Origin: CAUTUX01 sp963532875
GTDB lineage: Bacteria; Bacillota; Clostridia; Christensenellales; CAG-917
Length of the DNA: 41,502 nt
Reading direction: 5' to 3'
NCBI GenBank assembly: GCA_963532875.1
Contig: CAUSLO010000006.1
Span: forward strand, 1-41,502
Shown: in pieces, positions 32,570 to 41,420 of the stretch
How positions within the stretch are numbered: the first letter of the stretch is position 1
Layout: the number at the start of each line of letters is the position of its first letter
Translations under genes and position numbers: made by a program
Notes under the pieces: generated by a model
Seen by the model: only the letters and a program-made list of their open reading frames with translations
Told to the model about the DNA's origin: nothing
Database searches by the model: none

Positions 32570-34426
32570 ATGGGAAAAATAATTGGTATTGACTTAGGTA
32601 CAACTAATTCATGTGTTGCAGTTATGGAAGGTGGAGAACCAGTAGTTATCACAAACGCTGAAGGTTCTAGAACAACACCATCTATCGTTGCATTTGCGAA
32701 TGACGGCGAAAGATTGGTAGGTGAAATTGCTAAGAGACAAGCAGTTGCTAACCCAGACAGAACTATCGTTTCTATTAAGAGAGACATGGGTACTGCCAGA
32801 AAGGTTAAGATTAACGATAAAGAATATTCACCACAAGAAATTTCCGCAATGATTTTGACAAAGTTAAAGGCTGACGCTGAAGCATATATTGGAGAACCAA
32901 TATCAGAAGCAGTTATTACGGTTCCAGCATACTTCTCAGACGCTCAAAGACAAGCAACAAAAGATGCTGGTAAGATTGCAGGTTTGGAAGTAAAGAGAAT
33001 TATCAACGAACCTACAGCAGCAGCTCTTGCTTATGGTATTGATAAAGACGTTACAGCAAGTCAGAAAGTTTTGATTTTCGACCTTGGTGGTGGTACATTC
33101 GACGTTTCAATTCTTGAAATGGGCGACGGTGTATTTGAAGTTTTAGCAACAAGTGGTAACAACAAACTTGGTGGTGATGACTTTGATAACAAGATCGTTG
33201 AGTGGATTATTAAAGAGTTCAAAGCATTAGAAAATGTAGACCTAACACAAGACAAGACAGCAATGCAGAGAGTTAGAGAAGCAGCAGAGAAAGCAAAGAT
33301 TGACCTAAGTGGTGTAACAAAGACAAAGATTTCATTACCATTTATCGCAATGGCAAATGGAGCACCAAAGCACTTAGATTTAGAATTAACAAAAGCAAAG
33401 TTTGATGCATTAACAGAAGATTTAGTTAAGAAGACAATTGCACCTACAAAACAAGCATTGAAGGATGCAGGATTAGAGGCGAAAGATATCGCAAAGGTAA
33501 TTTTAGTTGGTGGTTCAACAAGAATTCCAGCAGTTTACGATGCAGTTAAAGACTTCTTAGGGAAAGATCCATATAAAGGAATCAACCCAGATGAATGTGT
33601 TGCATTAGGTGCAGCGATACAAGGTGGTGTTCTTGGTGGAGAAGTAAAGGATATGCTACTTCTAGACGTTACACCTCTATCATTAGGTATTGAAACATTC
33701 GGCGGAGTATTCACAAAGTTGATTGAGAGAAACACAACTATCCCTACAAGCAAATCGCAAATCTTCTCAACAGCAGCAGATAATCAAACAGCAGTTGATA
33801 TTCACGTACTACAAGGCGAAAGACAATTTGCTAAAGATAACAAAACATTAGGAAGATTTGAATTGGTAGGTATTCCACCAGCCAAGAGAGGTATTCCACA
33901 AATCGAAGTTATATTTGATATTGACGCAAACGGTATCGTTTCAGTTAAGGCAATTGATAAAGGAACAAACAAATCTCAATCTATTACAATTACATCTTCA
34001 ACAAACTTGTCAGATGCAGATATTGAAGCAGCTATTGCAGAAGCAGAAAAATATAAAGCAGAAGATGAAAAGAGAAAGAAATTAATTGATGCAAAGAACA
34101 ATGCAGAACAAATCATCCTTATGATGGAGAAGTTTAACGAAGAAAAGAACGAGAAGTTATCTGATGATGAAAAGAAGAAGATTGAAAATGCAATTGAAAA
34201 AGTAAAGAAAGCAGTTTCAGAAGCAGATACAGAAAAAGATGTCGAATCAGCAATGGGAGAATTCTCAAGCGTAACTGACCCAATTGTTTCAAAGATTTAC
34301 AAGAATGAAACAGAGGCAGAAGCAACAGCATCAGACACGGCAGAAACAGACGAAGTTCTTGAGGCAGATGCAGTTGAAGTTGATGCAGACAACATGACTC
34401 CTCCAGAGGACGGCTGGGACGACTAA
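32570..34426 (+). CDS. dnaK: Chaperone DnaK (Hsp70)
   Basis: The 618-residue ATP-dependent chaperone has the N-terminal ATPase domain (IGIDLGTTNSCVAVMEGG; DLGGGTFDVSIL; VGGSTRIPAV), the hydrophobic interdomain linker before LLDVTPLSLGIETFGG, the substrate-binding beta domain and the helical lid, ending in an acidic tail. As in other Gram-positive DnaK proteins, the ATPase domain lacks the 24-residue insert of E. coli. AGGAG lies before the ATG. Codon choice is more biased than in neighbours, as expected for high expression. Confidence 0.98.
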   Translation: MGKIIGIDLGTTNSCVAVMEGGEPVVITNAEGSRTTPSIVAFANDGERLVGEIAKRQAVANPDRTIVSIKRDMGTARKVKINDKEYSPQEISAMILTKLKADAEAYIGEPISEAVITVPAYFSDAQRQATKDAGKIAGLEVKRIINEPTAAALAYGIDKDVTASQKVLIFDLGGGTFDVSILEMGDGVFEVLATSGNNKLGGDDFDNKIVEWIIKEFKALENVDLTQDKTAMQRVREAAEKAKIDLSGVTKTKISLPFIAMANGAPKHLDLELTKAKFDALTEDLVKKTIAPTKQALKDAGLEAKDIAKVILVGGSTRIPAVYDAVKDFLGKDPYKGINPDECVALGAAIQGGVLGGEVKDMLLLDVTPLSLGIETFGGVFTKLIERNTTIPTSKSQIFSTAADNQTAVDIHVLQGERQFAKDNKTLGRFELVGIPPAKRGIPQIEVIFDIDANGIVSVKAIDKGTNKSQSITITSSTNLSDADIEAAIAEAEKYKAEDEKRKKLIDAKNNAEQIILMMEKFNEEKNEKLSDDEKKKIENAIEKVKKAVSEADTEKDVESAMGEFSSVTDPIVSKIYKNETEAEATASDTAETDEVLEADAVEVDADNMTPPEDGWDD

Positions 34427-34457
34427 TATAAAAGACGAATAGCTTACAAGGAACAGA

Positions 34458-35660
34458 ATGGAAAAATCATATTATGATGTCCTGGAGTTGCAACGTAACG
34501 CTACCGCTGATGAGATAAAAAAAGCATATAGAAAACTAGCAAAGAAATATCATCCAGACCTATATACAAACTCACCAGAGTCTGAAAAAAAAGCAGCAGA
34601 AGAACGGATAAAGGAGATAAACCAAGCATATTCAGTTCTTTCTGATCCGCAAAAGAAACAGATATACGATACTTATGGAAGTGAAGAGCCTTCAATGGGA
34701 GGCGGTGCTGGCGGTCAAGGTGGAGGCTTTGATGCCAGCAACTTCAGTGGTTTTGGTGGGTCAGGTGGTGGTGGCTTCGGCGGTTTAGACTTTGACGATA
34801 TCTTGTCATCAATATTTGGTGGCGGTTTCGGTGGAAATTCATCAAGTTATACATCAAGCAATCAGAATAGAGCAGAACGTGGCTCAGATATTAGAGCAAG
34901 TTTAACTATTACTCTTGAAGAGGCAGCAAACGGCGTAGAGAAAGCAATTTCACTTAAGAGAATGGAAAACTGTAAGGCATGTAAAGGTACAGGTGCCGAA
35001 CATGGTACAGAATATAAGCAATGTTCTAGATGCCAAGGAACAGGAACAGTCAAACAAAGAAAGAAAACACTTTTCGGACAATTTGATTACGCATCGCCAT
35101 GTCCAGAGTGTGGTGGTGTAGGGAAGATAATTCTTAAGAAGTGTTCTGAGTGTCAAGGTAGACAACGCACTCAAGAAATGGCAAAACTTAAACTGAAAAT
35201 TCCTAAAGGCATCCAAGATGGACAAGTTATAACAATACGTAGTGAAGGAAGTGCTGGGAGAAACGGTGGACCAAGAGGAAATCTAGTTATAGAGATATCT
35301 GTTGCTAAGCATGAAATCTTTAACAGAAAAGGTTCAGATTTATATGTAGATATTCCTATTTCTTTTGTTGATGCAATACTAGGCACAGTGGTTGAAATCC
35401 CTACATTTAATGGATTATATAGATTAAAAATTCCTGAAGGAACTCAACCAGATCAAGTATTTGTAGCGAGAGGGTATGGAATCAAGAAGTTAAACAGCAC
35501 ATCTAATGGCGACCTATATATGAAGATTATTGTTGAAATACCAAACAAAATGTCTTCTACCCAAAAGACGCAACTAAATAAAATTTCAACAGAAATTGAT
35601 AAGGCACAGTTTCCACGAAGAGAAAACTTCTTAAAGAAAACAAAAAAACTTACTAGATGA
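34458..35660 (+). CDS. dnaJ: Chaperone DnaJ (Hsp40)
   Basis: The 400-residue co-chaperone stimulates DnaK ATPase. The J domain has HPD at 32-34, followed by a long Gly/Phe-rich linker (about 77-135), a zinc domain with four cysteine repeats (CKACKGTG, CSRCQGTG, CPECGGVG, CSECQGRQ) and the C-terminal substrate-binding domains. The fourth repeat keeps both cysteines but loses the final glycine of CxxCxGxG. The TGA stop overlaps the prmA ATG by 4 bases. Confidence 0.97.
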   Translation: MEKSYYDVLELQRNATADEIKKAYRKLAKKYHPDLYTNSPESEKKAAEERIKEINQAYSVLSDPQKKQIYDTYGSEEPSMGGGAGGQGGGFDASNFSGFGGSGGGGFGGLDFDDILSSIFGGGFGGNSSSYTSSNQNRAERGSDIRASLTITLEEAANGVEKAISLKRMENCKACKGTGAEHGTEYKQCSRCQGTGTVKQRKKTLFGQFDYASPCPECGGVGKIILKKCSECQGRQRTQEMAKLKLKIPKGIQDGQVITIRSEGSAGRNGGPRGNLVIEISVAKHEIFNRKGSDLYVDIPISFVDAILGTVVEIPTFNGLYRLKIPEGTQPDQVFVARGYGIKKLNSTSNGDLYMKIIVEIPNKMSSTQKTQLNKISTEIDKAQFPRRENFLKKTKKLTR

Positions 35661-36577
35661 GATATGTAGAAATTGAAGTTGTAGTAGATTCCCAAAGTGC
35701 GGAAATTGTATCCACAGCCATGTTTTCAGCAGGTGCAGAAGGTCTTGAGATTAAAGACCCAAAGGATTATGAAGTTTTAAAATCATCAAAACTCTTTTGG
35801 GATTACGTAGACGATAATGCCATTGGATCCGCCGTGGAAGATGGAAAAGTTATCATTACTACGTTGATTGATTTAGATAAGAGTAGGGACTTTATACGGC
35901 AATTTGAGGAAGAATTATGTTATTATACAAACTTTGACAAGTTTGATTATAAGATTTCAACCCGAACAGTAGATAAATCTGATTGGAACGAAGAGTGGAA
36001 AAACAACTTTAAGCCGATTAGAACTACTAAAATTACAATAATCCCTATTTGGGACAACAACATTGAAAAATTAAAAACAAAGACCTTCTTAGTAAACCCA
36101 TCAATTGCATTTGGCAGTGGAGAACATGCGACTACACGTATGTGTCTTGAATATATGGATGTCGAAGGGAAGGATGTAATTGACATAGGTTGTGGAAGCG
36201 GAATTTTGGGACTTTCTGCTAAGATTCTAGGGGCTAAATCAGTATTATTGATAGACATAGATGAAAACGCTGTAAAGAATGCCAAAGAGCATGCAGAGAT
36301 TAATAAGATAAACGACGTGGTAATAAGACAAGGTGATTTAATTGAAAATGAAACGGCAGATGTTATATTTGCAAATTTGACGGCTGATATTCTTATAAGA
36401 TTATCTAAGAAGATTAACAAAAACCTTAGAGAAGGTGGAAAACTAGTCATTTCTGGGATTATTACAGAAAGAGAAGAAGAAGTTGTTGCTAAATTCAAAG
36501 AAGCAGGATTTCGTGTTGTAGACGTAACAAGAGAAGATCCTTGGGTCGCTATGGTATTGATGAAAAATGCAGATTAG
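35657..36577 (+). CDS. prmA: Ribosomal protein L11 methyltransferase
   Basis: The 306-residue SAM-dependent enzyme trimethylates ribosomal protein L11. The N-terminal L11-recognition domain leads to the signature AFGSGEHATTRMCLEYM, SAM motif I DIGCGSGILGL and the NLTADIL catalytic-region motif. Located in the heat-shock operon, a conserved clostridial arrangement. It overlaps dnaJ by 4 bases and rsmE by 11. Confidence 0.94.
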   Translation: MRYVEIEVVVDSQSAEIVSTAMFSAGAEGLEIKDPKDYEVLKSSKLFWDYVDDNAIGSAVEDGKVIITTLIDLDKSRDFIRQFEEELCYYTNFDKFDYKISTRTVDKSDWNEEWKNNFKPIRTTKITIIPIWDNNIEKLKTKTFLVNPSIAFGSGEHATTRMCLEYMDVEGKDVIDIGCGSGILGLSAKILGAKSVLLIDIDENAVKNAKEHAEINKINDVVIRQGDLIENETADVIFANLTADILIRLSKKINKNLREGGKLVISGIITEREEEVVAKFKEAGFRVVDVTREDPWVAMVLMKNAD

Positions 36578-37274
36578 GCGTTTCTATGTGAATTTAAGCG
36601 ATATAGATGGAGATAAGGTCATTGTCAATAATGACGAATATTCACACATATGCAACGTGCTTAGATATAAAGTTGGATACGAAGTAATCATATGTGCTAA
36701 CGACGGTTGTGAACGATATGGTGAGATAGTTGAAATTACACCAAACGAGGTAATAGTCAAAGTCCACAAAGTAGTTGAAGTTGCAAAACGAGATTTTGAG
36801 TTAGATTTATATTGTGGGCTATTAAACAACAACAAATTAGATTATACAATTCAGAAATGTACAGAGTTAGGAGTTGATCAAATAGTTCCAGTACTTTTTC
36901 ACAATTGTGACGAAAAAAAATTTAACTTAGAGAGAGCACAAAAAATATCTAAGGAAGCAGCAAAACAATGCAAGGCAGTATCAATCCCAGAGATTTTAGA
37001 TTTACATGGTTACGATGAATTTATAAAACAATTGAGCAAATACGAGAATGTAGTCTTTGCATATGAAAATGCAAAAGATGGGAAAATAAATCAACAAAAG
37101 TTGGGAATGAAAATTGCTATCGTTATTGGCCCAGAAGGTGGATTCACTGAAAAAGAGCATGAAGAGATTTCTAAGTTTGGGAAATCAGTTACTTTAGGCA
37201 AGAGAATTTTAAGAGCAGAAACGGCAGCAACAGTTGCAACTACATTAGTCCTACAAAATAAAGGCGAACTCTAA
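36567..37274 (+). CDS. rsmE: 16S rRNA (uracil-1498-N3)-methyltransferase
   Basis: The 235-residue SPOUT-class enzyme starts with RRFYVN and a small PUA-like RNA-binding domain (1-70), then the knotted methyltransferase domain with IGPEGGFTEKE and LGKRILRAETA, the family signature. It methylates helix 44 of the small-subunit rRNA. Both ends overlap neighbours (11 bases with prmA, 1 base with mtaB), so it is translated in a coupled run. Confidence 0.94.
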   Translation: MQIRRFYVNLSDIDGDKVIVNNDEYSHICNVLRYKVGYEVIICANDGCERYGEIVEITPNEVIVKVHKVVEVAKRDFELDLYCGLLNNNKLDYTIQKCTELGVDQIVPVLFHNCDEKKFNLERAQKISKEAAKQCKAVSIPEILDLHGYDEFIKQLSKYENVVFAYENAKDGKINQQKLGMKIAIVIGPEGGFTEKEHEEISKFGKSVTLGKRILRAETAATVATTLVLQNKGEL

Positions 37275-38530
37275 TGAAAGGCGTTTGCGTATTAACCTTA
37301 GGGTGTAAAGTAAATCAATATGATTCTGATGCAATGCTGAAAGTTTTTTTAGATGCAGGATTCGTTATATATGACACCTTACAAAAGACAGATATATATG
37401 TCGTAAATACATGTGCAGTAACGAAAGAAGCAGAAAAAAAATCAAGACAAATGATAACAAAGATTTTGAAACTCAGCCCTAAAGCCAAGATATATATTTG
37501 TGGATGTGCTTCTCAACGTGATGCGACACAGTTTGATAAAGACAACGTTATTTACATACAAGGGAATAAAAGCAAGGTTGAACTAGCCAAGGAAATTGTC
37601 TCTGAAACAAATATCTTTAAAAAGAAAATTGCTGATGATTTTTCTCTTCCTGCTACTTGTGCTGATTGTGGAGATATAGCTTCATTTAAAACAAGATACT
37701 TTATAAAAATTCAAGACGGATGTAATTCAAGATGTTCATATTGTATAATTCCCTTTTTAAGAGGTAAGAGCAGGTCTAGGAAGATAGAGGATATAATTAC
37801 CGAAATAAACTCCTTAGAAGATAAAAAAGAAATTGTTCTAATCGGAATTAACCTATCTGCATATGGGAAAGATATAGACACAAATTTAACTCAGTTATTA
37901 ACAGCACTTAAGGCATGTGAACTAAGAGTTAGGCTTGGATCTTTAGAACCAAACGTTGTTACACAAGAGTTCCTAACAGCATGTAAGAATATTAAAAACT
38001 TTTGCCCACACTTTCATCTATCACTGCAAAGTGCAAATGATGAAGTATTGAAAGACATGAGAAGAGCATACAATATGGAAATGTTTAGGAAAGCTGTGGA
38101 GCTTATAAAATCCAATTTTGAAGACCCAGCCATAACAGGCGACGTCATTGTTGGATACCCAACCGAAACAAGAGAACAATTTCTAGATAGTAAAAGGAAT
38201 ATAGAGGAACTAAAGTTTTCTGATATTCATGTGTTTTCATATTCAGTGAGAGAGGGTACAAAAGCGGCAGAATACAAACAACTAACAAAGAGTGAAATCC
38301 ATGAAAGAGAAATGGAGATGGATCAAGTAAAACAAAAACTAATACTTAAATACCTTACAAATCAACTCAACAAAATGCACGAAGTATTATTTGAAACACA
38401 ACAAGGCGAGTACAGCGTTGGACATACAAAGAACTACATAAAAGTATATGTTAAAGGCAAATATACCAACGAAATACGGACAATAAAGGCTAAGGGGTTA
38501 TACCTAGACGGTATTTTAGCCGAAATTTAG
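37274..38530 (+). CDS. mtaB: tRNA methylthiotransferase MtaB (ms2t6A37)
   Basis: The 418-residue radical-SAM enzyme adds a methylthio group to t6A at position 37 of tRNAs reading ANN codons. The N-terminal domain holds the auxiliary cluster cysteines C11 (LGCKVNQYDSD), C47 (NTCAVT) and C78 (ICGCASQ). The radical-SAM motif CNSRCSYC has C150, C154 and C157. A TRAM-like RNA-binding region closes the protein. It is the last gene of the heat-shock operon; its stop lies 4 bases from the convergent gdhA stop, with no terminator between them. Confidence 0.94.
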   Translation: MKGVCVLTLGCKVNQYDSDAMLKVFLDAGFVIYDTLQKTDIYVVNTCAVTKEAEKKSRQMITKILKLSPKAKIYICGCASQRDATQFDKDNVIYIQGNKSKVELAKEIVSETNIFKKKIADDFSLPATCADCGDIASFKTRYFIKIQDGCNSRCSYCIIPFLRGKSRSRKIEDIITEINSLEDKKEIVLIGINLSAYGKDIDTNLTQLLTALKACELRVRLGSLEPNVVTQEFLTACKNIKNFCPHFHLSLQSANDEVLKDMRRAYNMEMFRKAVELIKSNFEDPAITGDVIVGYPTETREQFLDSKRNIEELKFSDIHVFSYSVREGTKAAEYKQLTKSEIHEREMEMDQVKQKLILKYLTNQLNKMHEVLFETQQGEYSVGHTKNYIKVYVKGKYTNEIRTIKAKGLYLDGILAEI

Positions 38531-38534
38531 TATT

Positions 38535-39884
38535 TTAGTTAACACCTTGGGCAATCATTGCATCAGCAACTTTTTTAAATCCTGCAATATTAGCACCCAT
38601 AACAAGGTCATATGGAAGAGAGTATTCATCCAAAGTTTTAACGATATGCTTATGCATTGTAATCATAATTTGTTGTAACTTTGCATCTACATCTTTACTA
38701 GACCATGCTAAACGTTCACTGTTTTGAGTCATCTCTAATCCTGAAACTGCAACGCCACCAGCATTAACAGCCTTTGCAGGAGCAACCAAAACTTTGTTTT
38801 CCTGTAATAGTTTTAAAGCCTCATTTGTAGTAGGCATATTTGAAACTTCTATTAAGAACTTAATTTTCTTATCTAATATCTTCTTAGCATCGTCAATTGT
38901 GATTTCGTTTTGTGTAGCACAAGGCATACAGATATCAACATCAACGTTACCCCAAGGCTTCTTGCCAGCAACGAAGTCAGCACCAAATTTTTCAGCATAT
39001 GGTTTAATAGCGTTTTTGCCACTTGCTCTTAGTTCTGTCATAAAGTCGATTTTTTCTTGAGTAGAGACGCCATTTTTGTCATATATAAATCCGTCAGGTC
39101 CAGACAATGTTACAACCTTTCCACCAAGTTCAGTTATCTTCTTTACAGCACCCCACGCAACGTTGCCGAATCCTGATAGAGCGAATTTTTTTCCTTTAAT
39201 TTCTTGATTTAGTTTCTTCAAAATTTCTTGTAAGAAGTATGTTGCACCATATCCAGTTGCTTCTGGTCTTATTTTTGAACCACCGTATGAAAGAGCCTTA
39301 CCAGTTAAAACACCATTTTCAAAACTACCGCTAATTTTCTTATATGCTCCAAACATATATCCAATCTCACGACCGCCGACACCCATATCTCCAGCAGGTA
39401 CGTCAAGGTTTGCTCCGATGTGTCTTTGTAACTCTGTCATGAAACTATAACAGAAACGCATTATTTCTGCTTCGCTTCTACCACTTGGATCAAAGTCAGA
39501 TCCACCTTTACCACCGCCCATTGGAAGAGAGGTTAGTGAGTTCTTGAATGTTTGTTCAAATCCTAAGAATTTCATTATTGACAGATTGACATTCTTTTGG
39601 AATCTTAAACCGCCCTTGTATGGTCCAATTGCATTGTTGAATTGAACTCTGTATCCACGATTTACGTGCCAATTTCCTTTATCATCCATCCAAGCAACTC
39701 TAAACATAATCTGACGATCTGGCTCAACCAATCTTTCTAATATTGCGTTATCTTTATAAACTTTTTCATTCTCTTTGATAATGATTGGAAGAGAGCGTAG
39801 TACTTCGCAAACTGATTGAATAAATTCAGGTTCGTGTGCGTTTTTTTCTTTTGTTGTTTTAATAACTGTTTCAATATAATCCAT
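38535..39884 (-). CDS. gdhA: Glutamate dehydrogenase, hexameric NADP-type
   Basis: The 449-residue enzyme interconverts 2-oxoglutarate plus ammonia and glutamate. Substrate-domain motifs are clear: IGPYKGGLRF, PMGGGKGGSDFDP with catalytic K126, and DVPAGDMGVGGREIGYM. The dinucleotide domain has SGFGNVAWG. Length and the absence of the extra loops of NAD-specific forms fit the NADP-type used in ammonia assimilation or glutamate fermentation; coenzyme use is not certain from sequence. AAGGATGG precedes the ATG. It has its own strong promoter with an inverted repeat at the predicted transcript start. Confidence 0.96.
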   Translation of the reverse strand: MDYIETVIKTTKEKNAHEPEFIQSVCEVLRSLPIIIKENEKVYKDNAILERLVEPDRQIMFRVAWMDDKGNWHVNRGYRVQFNNAIGPYKGGLRFQKNVNLSIMKFLGFEQTFKNSLTSLPMGGGKGGSDFDPSGRSEAEIMRFCYSFMTELQRHIGANLDVPAGDMGVGGREIGYMFGAYKKISGSFENGVLTGKALSYGGSKIRPEATGYGATYFLQEILKKLNQEIKGKKFALSGFGNVAWGAVKKITELGGKVVTLSGPDGFIYDKNGVSTQEKIDFMTELRASGKNAIKPYAEKFGADFVAGKKPWGNVDVDICMPCATQNEITIDDAKKILDKKIKFLIEVSNMPTTNEALKLLQENKVLVAPAKAVNAGGVAVSGLEMTQNSERLAWSSKDVDAKLQQIMITMHKHIVKTLDEYSLPYDLVMGANIAGFKKVADAMIAQGVN

Positions 39885-39900
39885 ATATAACCATCCTTTT

Positions 39901-39953
39901 ATTTGCCCTCAGCAAATTAATAAAATTTTATCACTGCAATATTTGTCAGTCAA
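39901..39953 (-). promoter_or_regulatory. gdhA promoter and inverted repeat at the transcript start
   Basis: Read on the minus strand, TTGACT (39953-39948) and TAAAAT (39930-39925) are spaced by 17 bases. The inverted repeat ATTTGC N5 GCAAAT (39917-39901) begins at the predicted +1 and could be an operator or a 5' mRNA hairpin. Confidence 0.8.
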
Positions 39954-40021
39954 TTTCTTGAAAATGTTAAACAGCATAAAAAGAGAATTAATGAAAAAAT
40001 TTTTAAAAGTCTGTATAAAAA

Positions 40022-40049
40022 AATAATGGCTTCGCAGTCATTATTTTTT
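40022..40049 (-). terminator. Terminator downstream of trxB (bidirectional shape)
   Basis: AATAATGGCT (40022-40031) pairs with AGTCATTATT (40036-40045), including one G-U pair, around loop TCGC, with A and T runs on both sides. It lies about 170 bases beyond the trxB stop and insulates gdhA. A G7 run (40052-40058) follows. Between it and trxB I see no gene. Confidence 0.8.
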
Positions 40050-40221
40050 AAGGGGGGGAAATTATGAGTGCATTTAAGATTTGAATAATCCTGAATGCTC
40101 TTTTAGTCTAATCAAAATAAGGAATGTTGTCAACTAAAAAATTGTAGTTTTGTACGGATTTTTAGCGAATATTTTTTAGATCTTTCAAAAACTCAACAAA
40201 ACATTGAAATAAAAGCAATAA

Positions 40222-41139
40222 TTATTTGCTGTTTTGTTGGAAATTTAAAAATTTTAAAGCACTTTCTGCAGCAATAGCACCATCTGAGCAGGCGGTAACA
40301 ATTTGTCTAATTTGTTTTTCAGTAACATCCCCAGCGGCAAAGACACCGTCTATAGAAGTTTTCATTTCTTGATCAACTAATATATATCCACGCTCATTCT
40401 TTTTAACATTGAATAGTGAAGCAGTAGGGGTTTGTCCAACAGCAACAAAAACGCCATCCATGTTTATATCAGAGATTGCATTGGTTTTTAAATTTTTAAC
40501 TTTTACTTTAGTTACTTTATTATCCCCAACAATCTCATCAATGACAGAAGATTTCAATTGTTTAACGTTACTTTCGTTTAATTTATCAACTAAAATCTTT
40601 GAGGCTCTGTATTCATCTCTTCGATGGGCTAGATATACGGTTTTAGCGAACCTTTGTAGATACATAGCGTCCTCTAGAGCAGTATTTCCACCACCCACAA
40701 CAATTACGTTCTTATCTTTAAAGAATCCGCCATCGCAAACTGCACAATATGAAACACCACGACCAGCGAACTCTTTTTCGCCCTTTATATTCAAATATGT
40801 TGGAACTGTCCCAGTTGCAATGATAACTGCTTTTGAAGAATATTCTTCACCATCAATTGTTAATTTTTTGTCCTTTCCATCTAAATCTAAATTCTCAATA
40901 TTTCCATATGCAAACTCAACACCTAGTGTTGTGCATTGTTCCTGCATTGACATTGCCAATTGAAATCCATTAACAGTTGCGAAACCAGGATAGTTCTCAA
41001 TTTCTAGAGTGCGACCCATTTGCCCACCAACCGCTTGATTTTCAACAATCAAAACATTTAGCCCACCTCTGCGAGCATATACTCCAGCCGTTAATCCAGC
41101 AGGGCCACCACCAATAATAATTAAATCATATGTTCTCAT
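40222..41139 (-). CDS. trxB: Thioredoxin reductase
   Basis: The 305-residue flavoenzyme reduces thioredoxin with NADPH. The FAD motif IIIGGGPAGLTAGVYARRGG lies at the N-terminus, the redox pair CAVC at 132-135 (usual form CATC), the NADPH motif VVGGGNTALEDA near 150, HRRDEYRAS at 172-180, and the second FAD motif VFAAGDVTEKQIRQ near the end. The start is ATG 41139: an upstream in-frame ATG (41232) would add 31 hydrophobic residues unlike the family. No ribosome-binding site is visible, and a TATAAT lies 7 bases upstream, suggesting a leaderless mRNA. No thioredoxin gene is adjacent. Confidence 0.94.
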   Translation of the reverse strand: MRTYDLIIIGGGPAGLTAGVYARRGGLNVLIVENQAVGGQMGRTLEIENYPGFATVNGFQLAMSMQEQCTTLGVEFAYGNIENLDLDGKDKKLTIDGEEYSSKAVIIATGTVPTYLNIKGEKEFAGRGVSYCAVCDGGFFKDKNVIVVGGGNTALEDAMYLQRFAKTVYLAHRRDEYRASKILVDKLNESNVKQLKSSVIDEIVGDNKVTKVKVKNLKTNAISDINMDGVFVAVGQTPTASLFNVKKNERGYILVDQEMKTSIDGVFAAGDVTEKQIRQIVTACSDGAIAAESALKFLNFQQNSK

Positions 41140-41146
41140 AGGGAAA

Positions 41147-41175
41147 ATTATAATAAAAAAATTAATTAATATAAA
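41147..41175 (-). promoter_or_regulatory. trxB promoter, likely leaderless
   Basis: On the minus strand a perfect TATAAT (41152-41147) is preceded, 17 bases away, by a weak TTTATA (41175-41170). Only 7 bases separate the -10 from the ATG, so transcription should begin at or beside the start codon. Confidence 0.55.
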
Positions 41176-41247
41176 TATATTTAAGGAATACTTTTTTAGA
41201 ACATCATCAAGCAACTTTAAAGATATAAACAAGTCAAATACATAAAG

Positions 41248-41285
41248 ACGAATAAAAAGTGTGGCAACCTACATAAATTATTCGT
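41248..41285. repeat. Inverted repeat near the right edge
   Basis: ACGAATAA (41248-41255) and TTATTCGT (41278-41285) are perfect inverse copies with 22 bases between, directly before the AAAGG of a short decayed frame. It may be an operator or hairpin. Confidence 0.4.
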
Positions 41286-41300
41286 AAAGGATATGTAGAT

Positions 41301-41420
41301 ATGATTATAGAGTATTTGTATCAATTGATAAATAAAAAGGACAAGGGAAGAATAAAAATCATTACAGGTATAATAAAATGAGAAATCAGATTTTATGTCA
41401 AAAAAACTTTTATATTAAAG
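41301..41420 (+). pseudogene. Possible scrap of an AAA-type ATPase gene
   Basis: After AAAGG (41286-41290), ATG 41301 encodes 26 residues, ending GRIKIITGIIK then TGA. This resembles the start of AAA ATPases of the DUF4143-associated kind (IKIITGIRRxGKS). A one-base shift after the stop gives KSDFM, where the Walker A GKS would fall. The rest of the window, to 41502, shows no gene. The match is short and from memory. Confidence 0.35.

Noticed and set aside
38794..39060. Plus-strand open frame inside gdhA, and another at 40409-40963 inside trxB
   Set aside because: Both are antisense shadows of well-conserved enzymes without start signals.
40064..40110. Six-codon leader peptide (MSAFKI) with hairpin after a G7 run
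   Set aside because: No gene lies downstream on the plus strand for it to regulate, and the hairpin is imperfect.
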